A stretch of 64,000 nt of DNA from Gammaproteobacteria bacterium. GTDB lineage: Bacteria > Pseudomonadota > Gammaproteobacteria > Xanthomonadales > Marinicellaceae. The translations under genes were made by a program, and so were the position numbers. The stretch covers positions 124,001-188,000 of the forward strand of contig JAWLAO010000002.1 in assembly GCA_041395445.1 (NCBI GenBank). Direction: 5' to 3'. This document shows positions 16,832 through 25,186 of this stretch, one piece after another. The notes under the pieces are model-generated. The model saw nothing but the letters and a program-made list of their open reading frames with translations. It made no database searches and was not told the origin of the DNA. Numbering within the stretch: the first letter of the stretch is position 1; the number at the start of each line of letters is the position of its first letter.

Positions 16832-18439
16832 CTAAATAGAGTCCTGAATAAACTCTAACACCGATTGCAGGAATTCAGAGTTAGAATCAGTTGAATTGAT
16901 TTGTCCGGAGATGTCGCGGGTTTCGATTTCTTTGTTGGCAATGGGTTGATTGGTTGTTAAATCACGCAGTGTGAGGATAACGGTGATTCGGTCTTTGCCC
17001 CAAGTCATTTTAGAGATAACCTTAAATTTACTGCTTTTTTTGTAATCGGATATTAGCAATGAAAGTCGGTAAGGTTGTGAATAATTAACACATTCGTTTT
17101 GTATTTTGGCAAAATGCGAATTGATTGACTTATCTTTTCCAAGTTGCTTAACTAAATATTGACGAATGTCTTCAAGCAGTGTATCCGGAGCTTCATTATC
17201 TTTTTTTCTTATCTTATCGGAGTCTTGTTCTAAAACAGAGAGGTGAGCAATTTCGAGACATTTTCCTGTAATGATTGAGTTTTCATCATCTGTCTTAGCG
17301 CTCAAATCATTATTTTGGTCATTTGTTTGCTCATCAATTTGGGTCTTTGATGCATTTTTATCTTTTTCTCCAATATTATTTTCAGCAATAAATTCGGTTA
17401 ATGGATCGATTTCCTTTTCAGAAGAGCTGTTGCGGGTGTAATTGTACGCCAATGTTGAAATAGTTATTATCGCAACGGCGAATATGGCCAATGAAATTTT
17501 CTTTTTTCGTTTCCCGATTTGTGTGGGTTGACTGATTTGTGTGAGCTGATAGCTGATTTTTGAAGTTTTTTCAGCGATTGGATTAATTCTGGAGCGATGT
17601 AAAATCGACTCAAGGTCGCTGTTTTTTTCAACTTTACCGAGTTCGTCCAGAATTTCCTGACAACTTTGACAACGATTCTCAGGATTTTTATCAATCATTT
17701 TCAGCAAAATAGCTGCTGTTTTGTCATCGACTTTAGGGTTGACTTCCTGAATGTTTGCGATATCAGATTCGACGATATCTTTGAGCAAACGGTAAGGTGT
17801 TGTGGTGTCAAAAGGAACATCACCGGCAAGCATTTGATAAAGAACAATGCCCAATGAATAAATATCCGAGCGTTTATCAACGATTTGTCCGGTGCAGATT
17901 TCCGGAGAAAGATATCCGGGTGTCCCTATGACTTCACCTGTTTGCGTGAGATTGCTATCAAAAGTTTTGGACTGAGCAATACCAAAGTCCATGAGTTTGA
18001 GAAAACCATTGTTGGAAATCAGAATGTTTCCGGGTTTGATATCTCTGTGTATCAGACCGGACTCATGAGCGGCTTGTAAGCCTTCACAGGCTTGATGCAA
18101 AATGTTTTTCGCATGTTCGACATCCAAGGCTCTGTTATCACGCAAGATTTGTGACAGTGATTGACCTTCTATGTATTCCATAGCGAAAAAAGGCAAACCA
18201 TTCTCTTCACCAATAAAATGGACGTTGATCACATTTGGATGACTTACCGCTGCCATAGACTTGGCTTCGCGGAAAAATCGTTCTTTGATGTCATTGTCCG
18301 TAGCCAACTGTGGAGATAAAACTTTTATCGCAACAAAGCGGTGCAGGGCTTCTTCCCAGCATTTATAAACAATAGCCATTCCTCCTCTACCGAGTTCGGA
18401 GCGGACTTCGTAATGACCAAATTGTTCAGGTAACGCCAT
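16832..18439 (-). CDS. Membrane-anchored Ser/Thr protein kinase (PknB-like)
   Basis: 535 residues. The Hanks-type kinase domain (about 8-265) is complete: Gly-rich loop 'GRGGMAIVY', Lys39 in 'VAIKV', catalytic loop 'HRDIKPGNIL' (Asp133), DFG at 151-153, and 'GTPGYLSPE'. A linker and one transmembrane helix (about 314-334) follow, then a Glu/Asp/Asn-rich spacer and an extracytoplasmic domain of about 130 residues with two cysteines that I cannot assign. No PASTA repeats are present, so the signal sensed is unknown. It stands alone downstream of the ribosomal operon and upstream of hicAB; no phosphatase is adjacent. Confidence 0.88.
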   Translation of the reverse strand: MALPEQFGHYEVRSELGRGGMAIVYKCWEEALHRFVAIKVLSPQLATDNDIKERFFREAKSMAAVSHPNVINVHFIGEENGLPFFAMEYIEGQSLSQILRDNRALDVEHAKNILHQACEGLQAAHESGLIHRDIKPGNILISNNGFLKLMDFGIAQSKTFDSNLTQTGEVIGTPGYLSPEICTGQIVDKRSDIYSLGIVLYQMLAGDVPFDTTTPYRLLKDIVESDIANIQEVNPKVDDKTAAILLKMIDKNPENRCQSCQEILDELGKVEKNSDLESILHRSRINPIAEKTSKISYQLTQISQPTQIGKRKKKISLAIFAVAIITISTLAYNYTRNSSSEKEIDPLTEFIAENNIGEKDKNASKTQIDEQTNDQNNDLSAKTDDENSIITGKCLEIAHLSVLEQDSDKIRKKDNEAPDTLLEDIRQYLVKQLGKDKSINSHFAKIQNECVNYSQPYRLSLLISDYKKSSKFKVISKMTWGKDRITVILTLRDLTTNQPIANKEIETRDISGQINSTDSNSEFLQSVLEFIQDSI

Positions 18440-18591
18440 GCTGAGAATTCTATTTCAAATCGTGGGTTAATTCTATAATTCCTCTCCAAGAAAGTCGGAA
18501 TAAGTTGATTGGTTTAATGCTGGAGAGCGATTGATAATTAATTACAAAGCCATTTATATCATCAGAATAAGATGTCTGATTAAATATAAAA

Positions 18592-18617
18592 AAAAACCCG
18601 CATTGGAGCGGGTTTTT
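18592..18617 (-). terminator. Terminator of the rpsP-rpmG operon
   Basis: Stem AAAAACCCGC/GCGGGTTTTT around a 6-base loop, 24 bases beyond the rpmG stop. It is symmetric, so it may also act on transcripts from the other side. Confidence 0.85.
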
Positions 18618-18640
18618 GTTGTTTTTGCAAAGAATATAAA

Positions 18641-18822
18641 TTATTTGATTTTGTATTCTTTGTAAATCACATGCTTACGAACAACCGGATCGTATTTCAT
18701 GAACTCCAATTTGTCCGGAGTCGTGTTTTTTTTTTTTTTTTTTTTTTTAAAATTAACCCATTTTATTACCCGCAAAATTTCGGATGCTCGGCTGTTGATA
18801 CTAATTTAATTTTGTCACGCAT
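18641..18822 (-). pseudogene. rpmG: 50S ribosomal protein L33, broken at a 23-base homopolymer
   Basis: The N-terminus 'MRDKIKLVSTA' and, in another frame, the C-terminus 'TTPDKLEFMKYDPVVRKHV' plus 'IYKEYKIK' are clearly L33. The middle (about 13 expected residues, HFYTTTKNKR-like) is replaced by a stretch with stops and a run of 23 T on the plus strand (18726-18748). The locus spans 182 bases, not a multiple of three and some 26 longer than a normal 51-residue gene. Either rpmG is truly inactivated or the segment is a sequence or assembly error; the intact ends favour error. It starts 3 bases after rpmB stops. Confidence 0.8.
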
Positions 18823-18825
18823 AAC

Positions 18826-19062
18826 TTACACCTTTAAACCATTTTTACGCAAATCAGCAAGAACTGCATCAATGCCTTTTTTATCAATAATACGCATACC
18901 TTTTGATGATAAACGCAGTTTAACCCAACGGTTTTCACTTTCAACCCAAAACTTGTGTTCGTGCAAGTTTGGCAAGAAGCGACGTCTTGTTCTTCTTAAT
19001 GAGTGAGAAACATTGTTACCCGTGATTGGTTTTTTTCCTGTTACTTGACATACTCTTGACAT
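18826..19062 (-). CDS. rpmB: 50S ribosomal protein L28
   Basis: 78 residues, full length. 'MSRVCQVTGKKPITGNNVSH' at the start, 'RRRFLPNLHEHKFWVES' and 'KLRLSSKGMRIIDKKGID' are diagnostic. It begins 2 bases after rplS stops and is followed 3 bases later by rpmG, so L28 and L33 are part of the rpsP-rplS operon here, whereas E. coli carries rpmBG elsewhere. Confidence 0.97.
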   Translation of the reverse strand: MSRVCQVTGKKPITGNNVSHSLRRTRRRFLPNLHEHKFWVESENRWVKLRLSSKGMRIIDKKGIDAVLADLRKNGLKV

Positions 19063-19064
19063 GA

Positions 19065-19430
19065 TTATGCTCCCTTTTTCTTGCTTGTTAGTTTTTCTTT
19101 AATTCTAGCAGCACGTCCTTCCAATCCACGTAGATAGTATAGTTTAGCACGTCTAACGTCACCACGTCTGACAACATTAATACTTTCAATTAATGGACTA
19201 TAAGTTTGGAATACACGCTCAACTCCTTCACCGTAAGAAATTTTACGAACGGTAAATGCAGAATTCAAGCCTCTGTTTTTCTTAGCAATAACCACGCCTT
19301 CAAAAGCCTGAACACGTTCTCTTTTGCCTTCGATAACTTTAACACCAACAATCACGGTGTCACCCGGGCCGAACGAAGGGATTTCTTTGCCCATTTGTTC
19401 AGCTTCTAGCTGTTTAATAATATCACTCAT
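19065..19430 (-). CDS. rplS: 50S ribosomal protein L19
   Basis: 121 residues. It shows 'PSFGPGDTVIVGVKVIEG', 'RVQAFEGVVIAKKNRGLN', 'YGEGVERVFQTYSP' and the C-terminal 'YYLRGLEGRAARIKE', all typical of L19. I chose ATG 19430 ('MSDIIKQLEAEQM') because upstream codons do not match the family. Fourth gene of the rpsP-rimM-trmD-rplS order, 148 bases after trmD. Confidence 0.97.
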   Translation of the reverse strand: MSDIIKQLEAEQMGKEIPSFGPGDTVIVGVKVIEGKRERVQAFEGVVIAKKNRGLNSAFTVRKISYGEGVERVFQTYSPLIESINVVRRGDVRRAKLYYLRGLEGRAARIKEKLTSKKKGA

Positions 19431-19578
19431 TGCGATTTCCTGATTTTCTTGATGGTTATCGTTTCTGCGATAATCATTCAAGGTTAAACATCTCAGAACG
19501 TACATTCTACAAACTTGTTTTCACAAGCGATTAATCAGAGGTTCTGCCATTTTAAATTATTTGAACTTAAGTTCATTT

Positions 19579-20274
19579 TTATTCTGATTCACCATCCAGT
19601 AAATCAGGTCTTTTAGTCTTTGTTACAGAAATTGACCGTTGCTGTCTCCACTTTTCAATTTCTGCATGGTTACCGGATAATAATACTTCCGGAACTCCTT
19701 CTTGTTTCAATTCATCCGATCGCGTGTACTGCGGAGTTCCTAACAGGTTGTTCATGAAAGAATCAGTCTTTGCAGATTCTTCATCTCCCAACACTTCGGG
19801 AATCTGTCTGCTAACAGCATCAATAATGACCGCCGCCGCCAACTCGCCTCCGCTGATAACATAATCCCCAATAGAGATTTCATCATCAATAAATTCATCC
19901 AAAAATCTTTGGTCTATCCCTTCGTACCTTCCGCATAACAAAACAATGTGTTGTTGTTGTGCCATTTGGTTAATGGAATCTTGTTTGAGTTGTTTTCCGT
20001 GGGGTGAAAGATAACTCAATTTAATTGATCCATCCTGTTTTCGCAGATGTCTGACGGTTTCTGCCAGTGGGTCATACATCATAACCATGCCGGCTCCGCC
20101 TCCAAAAGGTCGATCATCGACTCTTTGGTGTTTATCTTTACTGAAGTCTCTTGGATTAAGTACTTGCAGTTCGATAATGTCTTTTTCCAGAGCTTTTCCA
20201 ATCACTCCGTATGACATAACATCCTTGACCATTTGCGGGAAGATTGTGATGACAGTGAATTTTATTTTTGCCAC
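19579..20274 (-). CDS. trmD: tRNA (guanine(37)-N1)-methyltransferase
   Basis: SPOUT-class methyltransferase that makes m1G37 and prevents +1 frameshifting. 231 residues, slightly shorter than the E. coli enzyme (255). The trefoil-knot signatures 'LLCGRYEGIDQRFLDE' and 'SIGDYVISGGELAA' are present, as is the N-terminal 'VITIFPQMVKDVMSYGV'. It starts 2 bases after rimM stops. Confidence 0.96.
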   Translation of the reverse strand: MAKIKFTVITIFPQMVKDVMSYGVIGKALEKDIIELQVLNPRDFSKDKHQRVDDRPFGGGAGMVMMYDPLAETVRHLRKQDGSIKLSYLSPHGKQLKQDSINQMAQQQHIVLLCGRYEGIDQRFLDEFIDDEISIGDYVISGGELAAAVIIDAVSRQIPEVLGDEESAKTDSFMNNLLGTPQYTRSDELKQEGVPEVLLSGNHAEIEKWRQQRSISVTKTKRPDLLDGESE

Positions 20275-20276
20275 TT

Positions 20277-20771
20277 TTAATCATCCTCGTGCCAGTCCAC
20301 CAGCATAGTTTTATTTTCTAAATCCACATTCAAAACTGTCTCTGGAATCAGAAAAGGAATCAATCGTTCTCTATTTCCTTTTACTATCAGAACATCATTA
20401 ACGCCGGTTTCCATCAAGTTGACAATTTCTCCGAATGAAATGCCATTTGTGTTACTGACGTCTAATCCTATTAAATCATTCCAATAGTATTCATCGTTTT
20501 TTAGTTTTGGAAGTTGCTGCTCTGTAATCTCGATTTTTTGCCCAATAAACATTTGAGCTTCTTCGATACTGTCAACATCTTTCAACTTGGCAACAATGTT
20601 CTTACCATGTTTTTTTGATTGAACCGATTTGAATAAAGTTCCATCAATCAGCCAATCTTTGTAGGTGCATATATTTTCCCTCGGATTGCTATAGGAAAAA
20701 ACTTTCACCCAACCTTTTATACCAAAACAGCCCGATATTTTTCCAATTAATATCCGGCCGTTATCAGTCAT
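20277..20771 (-). CDS. rimM: 16S rRNA processing protein RimM
   Basis: 30S maturation factor that binds S19. 164 residues: N-terminal RimM barrel ('GRILIGKISGCFGIKGWVKV') and C-terminal PRC barrel ('YYWNDLIGLDV', 'VLIVKGNRERLIPF'). It lies between rpsP (16 bases upstream) and trmD, in the conserved operon order. Confidence 0.95.
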   Translation of the reverse strand: MTDNGRILIGKISGCFGIKGWVKVFSYSNPRENICTYKDWLIDGTLFKSVQSKKHGKNIVAKLKDVDSIEEAQMFIGQKIEITEQQLPKLKNDEYYWNDLIGLDVSNTNGISFGEIVNLMETGVNDVLIVKGNRERLIPFLIPETVLNVDLENKTMLVDWHEDD

Positions 20772-20787
20772 TTTTTTTACAGATTAA

Positions 20788-21039
20788 TTAAGCAGCAGCT
20801 TTTTTTGCTTCTTTAATTAAATCTCTTACACGATCAGTCACTTGAGCTCCTTTAGCAACCCAGCTATCAACCTTAGCCAAGTCCAATCTAAGTCTTTCTT
20901 CCTGACCACGTGCAACAGGATTGAAAAATCCAACTTTTTCCAAGTTACGTCCATCACGAGGAGAACGCTTGTCAGCAGCTACTATGTAATAGAAAGGTGC
21001 TCTTTTTGCACCGTGTCTTGATAATCTTATTGTTACCAT
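20788..21039 (-). CDS. rpsP: 30S ribosomal protein S16
   Basis: 83 residues. 'MVTIRLSRHGAKRAPFYYIV' and 'KVGFFNPVARGQEERLRLD' are diagnostic. A good Shine-Dalgarno (AGAGGA) precedes the ATG. First gene of the operon. Confidence 0.97.
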   Translation of the reverse strand: MVTIRLSRHGAKRAPFYYIVAADKRSPRDGRNLEKVGFFNPVARGQEERLRLDLAKVDSWVAKGAQVTDRVRDLIKEAKKAAA

Positions 21040-21102
21040 GTTTTCCTCTAAATTTATTTATTTACAGACCAGAAAATATTAGTCCGCTTCAACGAGCCGG
21101 CG

Positions 21103-21132
21103 ATTTTAACTTATTGATAGGCTTGGAAACAA
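21103..21132 (-). promoter_or_regulatory. Candidate sigma-70 promoter of the rpsP operon
   Basis: On the minus strand TTGTTT (21132-21127), 18-base spacer and TAAAAT (21108-21103), about 65 bases upstream of rpsP. No attenuator-like structure was seen between it and the gene. Confidence 0.45.
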
Positions 21133-21198
21133 GTTTAAGATTGTTTTTTTCTTCAAAAAAGGAGTTTTTTGATGTAGTTCGGCGTGTACTGTGTCTTT

Positions 21199-23085
21199 TT
21201 ACCAGCCGCCTCCACCGCCTCCGCCTCCGCCGCCACCGGAAAATCCACCGCCACTAAAGCCGCCACCTGAACTGGATGGCGGCGTGGATGCGGCAACAGC
21301 TGCACTCGCCAATCCGGAGCCTATTGAGCTGGCTGTTGTTGAAAAATTCGAATGTGAGAAATTATCACCAATATACCATGAGGGGTGATAGGTTGTTGGC
21401 TCTTTACCTTGAACTTTCATAGCGGTATTAAATTGCTCCGACCATTTGTTTTCTACACCCAAGGCAAGAGCATAAGGCAGGTATTTTTCAAAAAGTTCCG
21501 GTGTCATTTCCGGTGGATGCATAATTTCCAGTCGATCTTGCTCCGCCGTTTGCAAATACATTTTAAACCCTTCAATTTTATCGAGTAGTTTTCTACCAAA
21601 AACTGTTGGAGCCTGAATCAAATAATAAAAAACACCATTGCAGACAACAACAAATAGTATAATCGCCAAATAAGCCACAAAAATATTATCCCTTTGTGAA
21701 TAAGAAGCAAATCCCAGAATAATTGCAGGAATAATAACAGCTAAAACTTTTTGATAAGTTTTATTGCTTAGCAAAACAAAAGCCGCTGAAGCAAATGTAA
21801 CAACTATGGGGAATATTAAGAATGGCAAGGCTTGTGAGGAAAAGTTAAAAAAGTGCATCCAGTTTAAAAGAATGACCACAGCGCCAATCGCAACACCGAA
21901 TAACCATGACTTGACATTATCTTTGTAACATTTATTTTTGAATTCTCCGGTGACGGTCAAAGAAAGCATATTGTCTGCAGTTTTGACTTTGCTGTTGTAT
22001 TTTTTACCAATTTTGATACTGTTACTGCTTCTGAACAGATAATGATAAATTTTGCTTTCACCTTTAGACATTGTCGAATCAGTAATTGAGTTTGACTTTG
22101 TCAACAAGTACTCTTTTTTTGAAAGTTGTTCAATGGTTATGAATTTTTTCACAGCCAGATTCATAATAGCTACTGAAAAGCCCTTTGTGTCGTGATGTTT
22201 TTCCCAAACAAATCGCATAGCAGCCGGTGAAATATCATCAGGAGGTGCAAAAATCGGATAAATAGGTCCTTTTGGCGGGTCTATGCCAACTTCATTCCAA
22301 GTTTTTAAATAGTAGATAGGATATAACAATAACAATAATATTGAGAACATCCATAAAACATTATTTTTAATGAAATGCCATGTTTTGTTTTTGGGATTTG
22401 TGATTAATCCTTTTTTCCAGGTCGCTTGAATGGTTAACCCCTGATGTTTATTGAGGCGTTTTGTTGTTTCAAAGCGGATATGTGTTGGAAATATTTTTGC
22501 CGTGTAGTTTTGCTCGGTGCTTCCTTGATATCCCGTCCAACCTTCATATTTCTGAATACTAATGTCATTATCAGTTGGTAAATAAACATCGGCACTTGCA
22601 GAATAAATCGGAAACTGCCAGTTGTTGCCAGTGACATTCCAGTAAATGCCATCGTTATCCTCCAAATCAACAACCTGTTGTTCTGAAACATACTCAATTT
22701 GGTAGGTGTGGATTCCTCGACTCACATAACTGTCTTTAGAACCCAGATAAATGCGGATGCCATTCGTCAGGTTTTCGGTGTGATAATCAACAGTTCTATT
22801 ATCCAGCTTGGTGCTGATAATATGAATATCCGAATTTCTGTGAGAAAAAAATACTCCAAAATAAATTGTCGGAGCATTTCTGTATATTCCATGACGAATT
22901 TGTTGATTTTCAACGTTAACGGTTATGGTTTCAGTAACATGTATATCGCCGTCGTCCAGAACATTGATGCGGGAGTGAAAATTTTGAATATACTCTTCAG
23001 CATGAATGTTCATGCTGAAAAGCACAATAATAGAGAGAATAATTCTAATCAAAGTCAACTTTTGGAACTTCTCTGGCTTTGTCAT
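21199..23085 (-). CDS. DUF2207 membrane protein with Gly-rich tail
   Basis: About 628 residues: signal peptide ('LIRIILSIIVLFSMNIHA'), a long extracytoplasmic DUF2207 domain ('VLDDGDIHVTETITVNV', 'RHGIYRNAPTIYF'), a transmembrane segment near residue 245-265, a cytoplasmic part, a cluster of hydrophobic segments near 400-490, and a C-terminal tail with 'GGGFSGGG' and then eleven glycines before the final Trp. Such tails are common in the family. The gene overlaps lemA by about 41 bases (56 if the ATG at 23100 is used). The LemA-DUF2207 pairing is widespread but its function is unknown. Confidence 0.85.
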   Translation of the reverse strand: MTKPEKFQKLTLIRIILSIIVLFSMNIHAEEYIQNFHSRINVLDDGDIHVTETITVNVENQQIRHGIYRNAPTIYFGVFFSHRNSDIHIISTKLDNRTVDYHTENLTNGIRIYLGSKDSYVSRGIHTYQIEYVSEQQVVDLEDNDGIYWNVTGNNWQFPIYSASADVYLPTDNDISIQKYEGWTGYQGSTEQNYTAKIFPTHIRFETTKRLNKHQGLTIQATWKKGLITNPKNKTWHFIKNNVLWMFSILLLLLYPIYYLKTWNEVGIDPPKGPIYPIFAPPDDISPAAMRFVWEKHHDTKGFSVAIMNLAVKKFITIEQLSKKEYLLTKSNSITDSTMSKGESKIYHYLFRSSNSIKIGKKYNSKVKTADNMLSLTVTGEFKNKCYKDNVKSWLFGVAIGAVVILLNWMHFFNFSSQALPFLIFPIVVTFASAAFVLLSNKTYQKVLAVIIPAIILGFASYSQRDNIFVAYLAIILFVVVCNGVFYYLIQAPTVFGRKLLDKIEGFKMYLQTAEQDRLEIMHPPEMTPELFEKYLPYALALGVENKWSEQFNTAMKVQGKEPTTYHPSWYIGDNFSHSNFSTTASSIGSGLASAAVAASTPPSSSGGGFSGGGFSGGGGGGGGGGGW

Positions 23086-23608
23086 TATCATCCAGTTCAA
23101 AAAATTCGGCTTCGTTAAATCCGAACCTTTGCGCGATTAACATCGCCGGAAAAGATTGAATCAGTGTGTTGTATTCACGAACCGCTCCGTTAAAGTAACG
23201 TCTGGCATATTGGATTTCGGTTTCAATGTCAGATAACTGCTTTTGCAAATCACGGAAGTTAGCATCGGCTTTCAATTCCGGATAGGCTTCAACCTGAACC
23301 ATTAAACCGCTTAAAGCTTTGCCAAGAAGTTGTTCCCGGTTGGCAGAGGGTTCTCCATGAGTTGATGAAATATTGCGAAGTTTGGTGACTGACTCCATTA
23401 CTTCTTTTTCATGAGAAGCGTATTTCTTCACGACATTGACTAGGTTTGGAATAAGGTTATGTCTCCGTTTAAGCTGAACACCAATTCCGCTCCAGCCATC
23501 CTCGACATGGTTGCGCCGTTTGACCATTTTGTTGTAGAGAGAAATCAACCAGATTCCCACAACAGCACAGCCTATCAGCAACACCCAAAACAACATTGTT
23601 AGTCTCAT
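23045..23608 (-). CDS. lemA: LemA family protein
   Basis: 187 residues: one N-terminal transmembrane helix (about 3-27) followed by a helical-bundle domain outside or along the membrane. Typical features are 'YNKMVKRRNHVEDGWSGI', 'LKRRHNLIPNLVNVVKKY', 'YPELKADANFRDLQKQL' and 'ARRYFNGAVREYN'. It is translationally coupled to the DUF2207 gene through an overlap. Molecular function is not established. Confidence 0.93.
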   Translation of the reverse strand: MRLTMLFWVLLIGCAVVGIWLISLYNKMVKRRNHVEDGWSGIGVQLKRRHNLIPNLVNVVKKYASHEKEVMESVTKLRNISSTHGEPSANREQLLGKALSGLMVQVEAYPELKADANFRDLQKQLSDIETEIQYARRYFNGAVREYNTLIQSFPAMLIAQRFGFNEAEFFELDDNDKAREVPKVDFD

Positions 23609-23633
23609 TGTTTGATCTCAATTTTTAACAGTA

Positions 23634-25010
23634 TTAGTGTATCACACTCAGAATTATTGCCATAGAAAAAACCATAATTACCGGAATTACCAGCGATACC
23701 ATGGCGATATCTTTGTAGGATTGCTTGTGTGAAAGTCCGCAAATTGTCAGAAGTGTAATCACTGCTCCGTTATGCGGCAGACTGTCAAAACCACCGGATG
23801 CCATAGATGCTAAACGATGCATCCACTCTAAGGGAATTCCAGCAGTTTGAGCCATTTGATTGTAAGTTTCTCCCAATGCACTGAGAGCAATGGTTAATCC
23901 GCCCGATGCCGAACCGGTAATACCTGCTAAAACATTGATGGCAACTACTTCTGAAATCATCGGATTACCCGGAGCAATGTTGATAACGGCTTCCTTAACA
24001 ATGGCGAATGCTGCCAAAGCTGCGATGGTAGCACCGTAGCCAACTTCCGAACCGGTATTAAATGTTGGCAATAATGAACCAAGTGTTCCGTCGGTCAGTG
24101 TTTTATTTAGGTTCTTGAATTTTTTAAAAAATAAAGCAATCACAACCAGATTGGCAGCTAATAGGGAGATAATCATTGCCCAAATGCTTGAAACCTTATT
24201 GAGCGGAACTGAACCAAATTTTGAATCAGATAAATATTCCACATTCCATGACGGAATTAAATATTTTGTGAACAGGTAATTGGATAAAATGACTACGACT
24301 ATCGGAAGTATGGCTAAATAAAAAATCGGTAAACTTTTTTCGGAATGAATTTCCGGTTCATTGGTGTGATTCTCTCCATAGCCTTTGGCTTTATCTTTGT
24401 TGATTCGATAATTGACCCACAAGACTCCCAAAATCATGATAATTGCTCCTGAGATGATTCCAACCACTGGAGCGGCATAAATATCAGTTCCGAAAAAAGA
24501 CGAGGGGATAATGTTATGAATTTGATTGGTTCCCGGCAAACAAGTCATGGTAAAAGTGAAAGCTCCTAATGCAATGGTTGCCGGAATGTATTTTTTCGGT
24601 AAATTGGCTTCTTTAAACAAAGCAGCAGCCAAAGGATAAACCGCAAAAGCAACTACAAAAGCCGAAATACCACCGTAAGTCAATAAACCACATGAAAGCA
24701 CAATTGCCAAAGCCGAACGTTTCTCACCAACTGCCTTTATGATGCTACGAGCTATGGATTTGGCAGAGCCAGAATCTTGCATGAGCTTGCCAAATAATGC
24801 TCCAAGCAAAAAGATAGGGAAATATTTTGCGATAAAACCAACAGCCTTCACCATGAAAACTTGAGTGTAATATCCCATGATGTGCGAGGATTCTCCCGAA
24901 AATACCACCGCAAACATCGCGAGAAGAGGTGCTAAAATAATAACGGAAACACCTCGATAGGCAAAATACATTAATAAAACCAGTGAGACAACTATCGCTG
25001 TGACACCCAT
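23634..25010 (-). CDS. GntP-type permease (gluconate/organic acid:H+ symporter family)
   Basis: 458 residues, highly hydrophobic, about 12 predicted membrane segments. The best family clues are 'YFPIFLLGALFGKLMQDSG', 'LTYGGISAFVVAFAVYPLA' and the C-terminal 'GITGSASGGLTIALSALG' with 'GGFDSLPHNGAVITLL', matching the GntP/citrate-H+ symporter superfamily. The substrate cannot be inferred; no sugar-acid catabolic gene is adjacent. It is divergent from the OPT transporter gene. Confidence 0.8.
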   Translation of the reverse strand: MGVTAIVVSLVLLMYFAYRGVSVIILAPLLAMFAVVFSGESSHIMGYYTQVFMVKAVGFIAKYFPIFLLGALFGKLMQDSGSAKSIARSIIKAVGEKRSALAIVLSCGLLTYGGISAFVVAFAVYPLAAALFKEANLPKKYIPATIALGAFTFTMTCLPGTNQIHNIIPSSFFGTDIYAAPVVGIISGAIIMILGVLWVNYRINKDKAKGYGENHTNEPEIHSEKSLPIFYLAILPIVVVILSNYLFTKYLIPSWNVEYLSDSKFGSVPLNKVSSIWAMIISLLAANLVVIALFFKKFKNLNKTLTDGTLGSLLPTFNTGSEVGYGATIAALAAFAIVKEAVINIAPGNPMISEVVAINVLAGITGSASGGLTIALSALGETYNQMAQTAGIPLEWMHRLASMASGGFDSLPHNGAVITLLTICGLSHKQSYKDIAMVSLVIPVIMVFSMAIILSVIH

Positions 25011-25148
25011 AGATTTTCCCCTGAAAAATTCAATTGCAGAGGATTATACGATATTTGAAGGGTTAGTTTGAAATAAAAATTATATGCTGAAATCTACAGA
25101 CGTTTAAACCTCTTATTTATAAGTATCTTTTTTTTTACATTATCCTGC

Positions 25149-25154
25149 TATAAT
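25149..25154 (+). promoter_or_regulatory. Extended -10 element upstream of OPT transporter
   Basis: TGC-TATAAT (TG at 25146-25147, TATAAT at 25149-25154), an extended -10, about 33 bases before the ATG, with no recognisable -35. A strong AAGGGGAG ribosome binding site follows. Confidence 0.5.
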
Positions 25155-25186
25155 CAATGTTAAATTTCTAATAAAGGGGAGAAATA

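Noticed and set aside
14195..18439. Integrative island anchored at tRNA-Phe
   Set aside because: The stretch beyond the tRNA is accessory in nature, but I found no duplicated tRNA 3' end and no integrase.
18671..19006. Open frame of 111 codons with a polyphenylalanine run
   Set aside because: It is antisense to rpmG and rpmB; the Phe run is the 23-base homopolymer.
21185..21388. Proline-rich open frame on the plus strand
   Set aside because: It is the antisense of the Gly-rich tail of the DUF2207 gene.
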